This document shows, piece by piece, positions 57,328 through 64,000 of a DNA stretch of 64,000 nucleotides (the first letter of the stretch is position 1; each line of letters opens with the position of its first letter). The position numbers were made by a program, and so were the translations under genes. The notes beneath the pieces are model-generated. The model searched no databases and was not told the origin of the DNA. It saw only the letters and a program-made list of their open reading frames with translations. The stretch spans positions 248,001-312,000 of the forward strand of contig BLAL01000050.1 of NCBI GenBank assembly GCA_015698045.1, given 5' to 3'. Source of the stretch: Rhizophagus clarus (Eukaryota; Glomeromycota; Glomeromycetes; Glomerales; Glomeraceae).

Positions 57328-58290
57328 TTTCGGTTTTCGGTTCCTTGGCCTTTGGATGGGCGAGTTGTGAGTTTCGAAACGAAAGCTTCTAAACTTTTTT
57401 GAAAAAGGTTTTTTTTTACAATTAATTTTTTTATTTGTAGATATCGAATATCCTTGGATGAGCAAGTTTCGAAGTTTTCGCTTTGAACCTTTTTTAATAA
57501 CTTTCTCGTTTATCTTATTATAGGTATCGGTTTGGTTCTCTCCCTAGGCTTTGGATCGGTAAGTTTCAAAGCGAATGCTTCTAAGCTTTTTTTTTATTTT
57601 TATTTTTTTTTTATTTTTATATTTAACCAATCTTATTTTCATTTATTTGTAGGCATCGGCGTAGGTCAGCGGAATCCTTAGATCCTTGGATGGAATTCCA
57701 AAGTATGCTTCGAAATTCTTTTTTTATTTTTTACTTTTTCAATGAAACGGAATTAACATTTCGATTTATTATTATAGGTATTCGGGTAGTAAACGAAAAT
57801 TCGAAGGTATTTACCTTCGAAAGTTTTATTTTTTATTTATTTTTTTTTTAAATGAAACGTATCTAACATTTGATTTATTTTTTTTAGGTCTTTTGGGACG
57901 ATAAAACGAAATTTTTAAGGTAAAATAAAATAAATACCTTCAAATTTTTTTTTTATTTTTTTTTTTATGAAACGCAACTAACGTTGCGATTCTATTTTTT
58001 GTAGGTCTCTGGCGATTTTTTATACTAGAACCGGGTGAGTTTTTGAATTGAATTCGAAAACTTAATTTTTATTCCGTTTTTAACTAACCTTCGTACTTTT
58101 TTGTTTTCTCTTTAGTTTCTGGTTCTGATTGGCAAATTTTCAATCGGTAATTATTGTTTTTATCATTTAATTTTTTCTAACTTTTTTTAAGTACCCTTTT
58201 TCTTTTTCGTTTGTATTTTTACTTAATTTCGTTTCTTTTTTCTTCATAGGTTTTGATCAGTTTTTATTTTTTAGAGAACTTTTTGGTAGT
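57328..58290 (+). ncRNA. Exon-like tandem array with full splice signals (putative spliced locus)
   Basis: About nine short segments lie between AG acceptors and GT (once GC) donors. From about 57329 the segment before GTGAGTTTCG; from 57442 before GCAAGTTTCG; from 57526 before GTAAGTTTCA; from 57652 before GTATGCTTCG; from 57780 before GTATTTACC; then segments starting GTCTTTTGGG (57889), GTCTCTGGCG (58005), TTTCTGGTTC (58117) and GTTTTGATCA (58251). Lengths are about 21-50 bases. Upstream of several acceptors lie CTAAC or TTAAC branch-like motifs (for example TATCTAACATTT, CAACTAACGTTG, TTAACTAACCTT) and T tracts. The units are clearly related (GGATCGGTAAGTTTCRAAGC), so exon plus intron were duplicated together. 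No long frame is formed; a non-coding transcript is the safer reading. Confidence 0.5.
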
Positions 58291-58640
58291 AAATAGTAAT
58301 TGGATAGCAATGAATAAATATATTATCTATATACTTTGTAATATGCTTTTATTGATAAATTGAAATTAATAAATCGGATGGATCAATCGGCTTAAAATCA
58401 AAAATGTACAATAGAGTAATTTAAGCCAAACTTATCGTTATTTCTTATTTTATGTAATTATTGTTTGATTTAAAATTGTAATTTGAGTCAAATCTAAAAT
58501 AATTTATAAATAAATATAAAAATACCATATTAGAATTATAGTAATCACAAAATATTTTATTATTTTAATAATAGATATATACAGTAATAGCTTAATAAAT
58601 AATAACAGAGTTATATTAACAGATTTAAATAAAAGTCGTA
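58291..58640. other. AT-rich stretch, possible 3' end of the array locus
   Basis: AATGAATAAATATATT at 58309 could provide a poly(A) signal for the array. No gene is seen. Confidence 0.35.
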
Positions 58641-58960
58641 TGTTTAGACTAATGGAAAGATATGCCATCTCACTCCACAAGGTGTCCGTTCAACATTAGG
58701 TACCGTATCCTAGTGGATTCTTACGCAGGATTCTTTAGGTTTTGGTTTTGGTTTTAGTTTTAGTTTATTAAGTTTTAGTTTTAGTTTTAGTTTTAGTTTG
58801 TTTTAGTTCCACCTAAAGCTTCCTGATCACGCTTTCACCATGCATGGTTATTAACGTCCACTAAGGCGCATACCTAACGGAACAACAACACCTGAGAAGT
58901 GAAAGGTCATATCTACAACTACGAAGCGAGGACCATTCCGCCTATATTAAAAATAAAAAT
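58640..58960. other. Island of balanced composition with a (TTTTAG)n repeat
   Basis: About 320 bases of near-normal GC content in AT-rich DNA, split by a hexanucleotide repeat (TTTTGG/TTTTAG, about 13 copies, 58737-58808). Minus-strand reading gives coding-like pieces with stops (CALVDVNNHAW, KRDQEALGGT; PNVERTPCGVRWHIFPLV). It may be a decayed gene; no family is recognised. Confidence 0.4.
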
Positions 58961-59640
58961 AAACATTAGTAGTAAAGAAAAAAAAAACAAATACTATTAG
59001 TAATATTAAATAAAAATAAGTTACCCAAGACACTAGATTTTTTGTATCAACTTCTCAGCTTAACGGAATTTTTTTCTCAGATTAACGTGTTAATCTATGT
59101 ATTAGAAAAAAATTTTAGTAAACTATTAAAAATAGATAAATAATATCATTTGCAATTATTAATAGCATATTAGCATGTAGTTAATAAACAAAGCAAATTA
59201 GTATATTGAAAATAGAAAGTTACAAAGTAGTATTATTATAAGAAAAGAAAAGGAGAAAATAAATTAAAAACGAGAAATATTAAGCTGAGGCTTATATTTA
59301 TTTTTAAACCTCGTGTTTATATGCTATATTGGTCATGTGATTTACGCGTGTAGATTTTTATTATGTAATGGAAAATTCTGGTATATCCTGGAAAAATTTG
59401 AATAGCGATCTTTTAAAGGCTAAGAAACGCGCCTAATAACGTATATTTTTTAATATTTAATGATGATGACAATAAAAATATTCTTAAAAAAAAATATCTG
59501 ATTATTTTGATTCTGGTTGAATTATTATATGCTACAATTCTACTATTTTAGCTGTTGGTAATGAACATTTGAAAAATAAGTTTAATTACATATCTGATAT
59601 ATATAAATTTTTTAAGTAATTATTCTTTATTTTTTTTTTT
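58961..59640. other. AT-rich stretch without a gene
   Basis: Homopolymer-rich; no coding frame, repeat family or inverted-repeat element is seen. Confidence 0.45.
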
Positions 59641-59692
59641 TTAAACAAATAATCCTCTTGATACAAAAAAATGAATATATACAAAACCACCA

Positions 59693-60290
59693 TTACAAAC
59701 ATTTTTTTTTTGCATCAATGTCCTTTTTTCCCTTCCATTTAATTATAACTTCACCATAAGAATATTTTGGATTTTTAGTTGCTTTTTTTAATCGAAGTTT
59801 ATTTAGTGTATTCTCTTCTTGATTTTGATCGCTTAATTGAACAAATGTTTTTTGATTTTGTTGGTGATATTTAACCCCCCAATTAGGATTATTAAGGATA
59901 CTGGATAGTTCTTGATACCCTGTAGATCCGCGAAAAACACACTTCAATGCACCAGTTTTTTTTGTATAATAGTGAATATAGTTTTCAAAAATTTTTTTAA
60001 ATAAATCTACTGGACAATCCATAGAAACAGTTTGTAAACCAGTATTTTTTTTTCCAAGGCGTCTATGTTATTAAATAAACAATGGTTTCTTTAAATTTAT
60101 TAATTAAAAAACTTGGAATCTTTTCTTATCCTTCAGGTATCTTATTGTATTTACGAATTATACTTTTATGTTGAAAGAAGCCACGAATAGACTTGAAATT
60201 TTTTTACAAACAAAACATTCGGTATTGTTTATAATTATAAATGGAAGAGGAGGAAGTTCTCTTTCTTTATTCATTATAACTGAAAGTTGA
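59693..60290 (-). pseudogene. Decayed gene of an unrecognised, probably lineage-specific family
   Basis: Frame 60022-59693 reads MDCPVDLFKKIFENYIHYYT, GALKCVFRGSTGYQELSSIL, NPNWGVKYHQQNQKTFVQLS and a basic end (GEVIIKWKGKKDIDAKKKCL). Upstream, in other frames, are MNKERELPPLPFIIINNTEC with a CFVCKK zinc-type pair (near 60270-60190), RGFFQHKSIIRKYNKIPEG, stop, and IPSFLINKFKETIVYLI. The pieces look like one protein of about 190 residues with a CxxC...H start, broken by a frameshift near 60185 and by TAA/TAG codons at likely former Gln and Arg positions. I associate such proteins with Glomeromycotina but know no function. Confidence 0.5.
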
Positions 60291-60599
60291 AAAAAAAAGA
60301 ACTGGTTAAAGAAAACAAGAAAAAAACACTTATAATATATTTCAAAATTTACCTAAATGGTCAATAAAACTAGTATTTGTATTGACTTGTTTAATCAAAA
60401 TTGACGCGTCAAGGGTAGAGATGTAGAGTATTGTTTATTGTTTATAGCATACAAAATATTCTTGTGTAACAATATTTAATTTGTGTGTAACAGTTACTGA
60501 CCTTATGAAAATTAAAAATTATGTTATCAATTTAAGATATCTCGCGTCCAGAACTAAAAGAAGCATTATTTAAAGTTTTTGTTAAAAAAAAAAAAGAAA

Positions 60600-61530
60600 A
60601 CAATAAGTTTAAAATAAAACTTACTGTTTTAAATTCTTAACTTTCCTGATCGATATTTCAGAGAATCTACAAAAAAAAAAAATAAATAAAAGAAACATTA
60701 ACAACATTTCGTCAAAAAAAGAACTAGAAAATGGACCAATTCTAATTGAGTCCTATGTGACTAGATTAAAAACAAGTCAACTGAAAAAAGCATTATAACG
60801 AAATCATTTCATTAAAGAAATATCCAAAAAAAAAAGCACTCTACCAAAATCTGAGTCCAAAGAGAGCCAAAGAGCTAACTAAAAGTAAAAAAAGAACTTT
60901 TAGAAATTATTCGATAAAAATAAAAATAAAAAAAGCTATTAAAAGCTTACCTTATTCAGAAATCATAAGTTTCGTTAAGGTGATAACATAAAAGAAAAAA
61001 AAAATCTTTTTCTTATAATTCTACTACCTTTGCTAGGAAATTGCTAAGGAGTATTTCTGCTTATTTCACCATTACTGGAATAATTAATTCTATATTGAAT
61101 ATTATAGCGAATTTTACGTATTCAAAGATCCAAGAACCAGCTGTCTAAAAAAGAAAAAAAACACATTGTGAGAAACTTTTTACTAAAATAAAATTAAAAT
61201 TAAAAAAAAATTCTTACCAAAAACTCGCTCCCTAAAATTGCCTAATTTTCATAACCTTACGGAATAACAAAGAATTGAAATTACTAAACTTATTGAGAAC
61301 AATAAATTTTTATTTCGGTAGGTCTAATGTGATCATTGACTTTTTTGAAAGTATCATCTTGTTCTCTTCCAAATTGGCTATTTGCTTTTATTAGAACCGT
61401 CTAAAAAAAAAAAATGAACTATCAGTTAATGTTTATTAAATTAAAAGAAAAAAACTAGATTTACTTTCACTAAAGAATTATAAAATGAAAATTAAAAATC
61501 TAGCCACCTTGCTCGTTATTCTAGGAGCAT
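60600..61530 (-). other. Minus-strand stretch with several splice-like signals, no frame
   Basis: Read on the minus strand, T tracts ending TAG or TGTAG (near 61408, 61145 and 60668) precede segments of more balanced composition, and GTAAGAATTT (near 61218) and GTAAGCTTTT (near 60951) follow them. The segments are not repeats of each other. It could be an untranslated spliced transcript; the evidence is weak. Confidence 0.3.
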
Positions 61531-61989
61531 CTTCCTGTACATTAATTATCATTTAGACTTTGGACTTTTAATATTTGGACAGGAAAAATTTGTTATAATG
61601 CTAAATTGTCGATCAGTTAATTGAACCACAGAGTACTAAACACGTGATGAATGACAGTTGATAGATTTACGGGAATAATTTATTTGTTATAAATTTGAAT
61701 ACTACAAATATTTGTCAAACTTTAAAAAACTCGATTAAAAGATGTGCTTTATTAATAATATTAAGCAGTAAATCAGCCCTTAAACTTCAAACGGTAATAT
61801 AGTAAAATAAGTCATTTATTGTAATTACAATATTACATTATATATTACATTACAAATAATATAAATCAATGGTCTAAATTACTTCTATTTCTGATTACTT
61901 AACATGTATAATCATCATAACCATTGTGAAAATAACTTCATAAATGAAGTATCATATTAATATGGACCTATGATTAAATTATTATATTA

Positions 61990-62690
61990 GATCACTCGCA
62001 GAAATTAGAAATACACATCATTCATACTTCAAAGATAAATTATAACAGAAGAATTAAAAAAACTATAAGATAACGACATAGGCAGAGTTGCATAATGTAT
62101 AGTCTTGGAAGTAAGAGGAATGACCATAAAATTTAAGAAACTCCCAGCGCAACATACCTTTAATAAAACTCCACTTCAATTTTGCCAATAACAATTACAC
62201 ATCAAGTTTGAAATGAAGATCATGATATCTACAAAATGGCTAGAGAAAGGTGAGAATTCCTCACACTACACATTGTCTGTAAGTAGTCTCATTAAAACTG
62301 AACTCAAAGACTTTAGCGCTACTTACCTTCACTATATCAATAATAATTAACAATAATAATCAAAATAAACCAATAATCATCAATCAAAAGATATACGATC
62401 AGATGCTTTTCATTACGATTATAAATTGCTAAATATATAACTATAATTAAAAGAATAAGATATTGATTCATTTTAAACTTCTGAAGAAATTAAAAATACG
62501 CTTTAAATACCTTAAGATAAATAAAGAATTAATTCAAAAAAATCAAATGAGATAAAAAATCACAGCCATCTTTTGATAAACCTTTGGTAAGATGGTAATA
62601 TAGACAAAATTGCATAATATATGATCTTAAAGCAAGAAGAATAACCATAAAATTCTAAGGCATTTTAAGAGACGAATGAATTTACTTATA
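61990..62690. repeat. Diverged direct duplication, about 500 bp apart
   Basis: GTTGCATAATGTATAGTCTT ... GAATGACCATAAAATTTAAG (near 62090) and ATTGCATAATATATGATCTT ... GAATAACCATAAAATTCTAA (near 62610) are matching blocks, and both are preceded by GAAATTARAAATAC (62001, 62487). No gene is seen in either copy. Confidence 0.55.
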
Positions 62691-62699
62691 GATAGAAAG

Positions 62700-64000
62700 A
62701 AATTTTTTTCAAAAAAAAAAGGAGCAACTTAAATATAAATTTTTTTTAAAGGAAAAAATAAATCTTCTCATATGAACAAAAAAAAAAAAAATTTTTTTTT
62801 TCTCATGTAAATGATAAAATACGTAAGTTTTTCTCAGAAGTTTTTAACCAATCTTAAAAAGGAATACAAACTCAACTAATTACGCAATAAAAGTTATTTT
62901 TCCTAAAAAAAGAAGCAAATATTTCCATATAAAAAAAACTCTCACGTAAATGATAAGAAAAAATTTTTTTTTCCCAGGAGTTTGTTAAACAATTCTAATT
63001 TATTAAATAATTTTAAAAAGGTTATTGTTTATATGTAATATATACCAAAAGTAGTTTTTTCCAAATTAAAAAAAATAATCTTTTTTGCAAGTATGAATGT
63101 ATGATTAATAAAAAAAAAAGTTCCACTTTATCAAAAAAATTCTTTGATATTTTAATTAACGTAATATTTTTAAATTGCTGAATGTGTACATAACTTTGCG
63201 TAATAGATCACATGAAGTTCCAAAAACCCGGTATGCAAAAACAGGTTTTAAAATGAGGATTACTTTGTGTTAAATATATATGTGGCCATTAGTTATTACA
63301 CTTCCGTTTAAAAAATAAAATGATACATAGTAGTTTTTTTTTATTGTTGACTTTTTTTAAAAATTAAAAGTATTTATTTCTTTACACAAAAAATATAAAT
63401 ATGGTTATATGGTACTTTTAACTCAGAGATTTCATTACCAGATTATAATTTATGCCACTTTATATTAGTTATCAAGATGCTACATAATTATTTTTTGTCA
63501 AATACCAGATTTTTTTTATAAAATACCATCAAGTTAAAGCCAATACATATATATTAAGAGTATTAATAAGTTTGTTTATTGAGTCGACACCAATAAGTAG
63601 GAAACCAATAAAAATCCATTTTATTCATTTGCGAAGTTTTTTATTTGTAAAATGTTGCTCAGGTTCGTGGTTTTCTATAACATATAAATTTTATCCCTTT
63701 ACCTTTTATATTAACGTTTATATTATACAGAAAAATTGTGTTAGCTATGTTGATTATATAAAATTATTTCGTGATTTGCTATACCTTTGAAGGAGAAAAA
63801 TTTGGCGTCATATCACTAATTTTAAAAACATATTCTTCTATACAATCTTATTTGCTTATGTTATAATTCAATTGTGAACTGCCCCTACATTGTTTGTAAT
63901 ATATCGTAATGTAATATACTGAGACAATAGTATTGAAGACAAAAGTGATTATGAAAAAGAAATTCCAAATAGGACATATTCTAGTAAAAAAAAGGAGAAA
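62700..64000. other. AT-rich right end of the window without a gene
   Basis: Long A and T runs. The 72-codon frame at 63572-63790 is hydrophobic and low complexity and is not supported as a gene. Confidence 0.45.

Noticed and set aside
63572-63790. 72-codon hydrophobic frame near the right edge
   Set aside because: Low complexity, no start context, no family features.

Overview
The window is very AT-rich, packed with transposon remains, and holds few host genes. The clearest host gene is a two-exon eukaryotic (type II) glutamine synthetase with a 74-base GT-AG intron. Short fungal-type introns (about 50-90 bases, GTAAGT/GTATGT donors, CTAAY branch sites), the low GC content, the mix of transposons and several protein families I associate with Glomeromycotina together suggest an arbuscular mycorrhizal fungus such as Rhizophagus. 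That is an inference from the sequence; no database was searched.

Layout. 1-3.5 kb: fossil LTR-type gag/protease and a fossil virus-like or Polinton-like integrase plus zinc-ribbon fragment. 4.1-6.0 kb: a decayed MULE transposase with a 219-bp MITE inside it. 6.6-7.6 kb: the decayed 5' domain of a LINE. 7.8-8.4 kb: small MITEs. 8.67-14.36 kb: a nested set, in which a TIR element carrying an exon-like repeat array is split by a 4.2-kb hAT, which itself holds a 1.1-kb TIR element. 14.7-15.7 kb: a polypurine tract with a 21-bp minisatellite. 17.07-18.71 kb: a Tc1 element. 19.4-21.3 kb: a polypyrimidine-rich TIR element. 21.8-27.6 kb: a second, reversed copy of the exon-like array beside a 5.4-kb DDE transposon. 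30.2-34.1 kb: the host gene island, with glutamine synthetase (+) and a four-exon Myb/SANT-repeat gene (-) tail to tail. 34.4 kb: a young MITE. 36.7-40.8 kb: a long exon-like array split by a hAT-type non-autonomous element. 41.3-45.9 kb: a multi-exon DDE transposon. 46.2-49.2 kb: two Tc1-like elements end to end. 50.4-56.6 kb: hAT ends, 50-bp repeats, a Myb/SANT-like gene and a 5'-truncated hAT. 57.3-58.3 kb: the best exon-like array. 59.7-60.3 kb: a decayed gene of an unrecognised family. 60.3-64 kb: mostly AT-rich DNA with no gene seen.

Most unusual signal. At least four unrelated tandem arrays (8.9-14.05, 19.55-20.2, 36.75-40.8 and 57.3-58.3 kb), plus one reversed copy, are built from repeating units that look like a 16-50 nt micro-exon flanked by splice signals: a T-rich tract ending in TAG, the short conserved segment, then a GTAAG/GTATG-type donor, with CTAAY branch-like motifs upstream of many of the acceptors. 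Two arrays lie inside TIR elements. They may be spliced non-coding loci, micro-exon genes, or transposon minisatellites that imitate splice sites. RNA-seq would decide.
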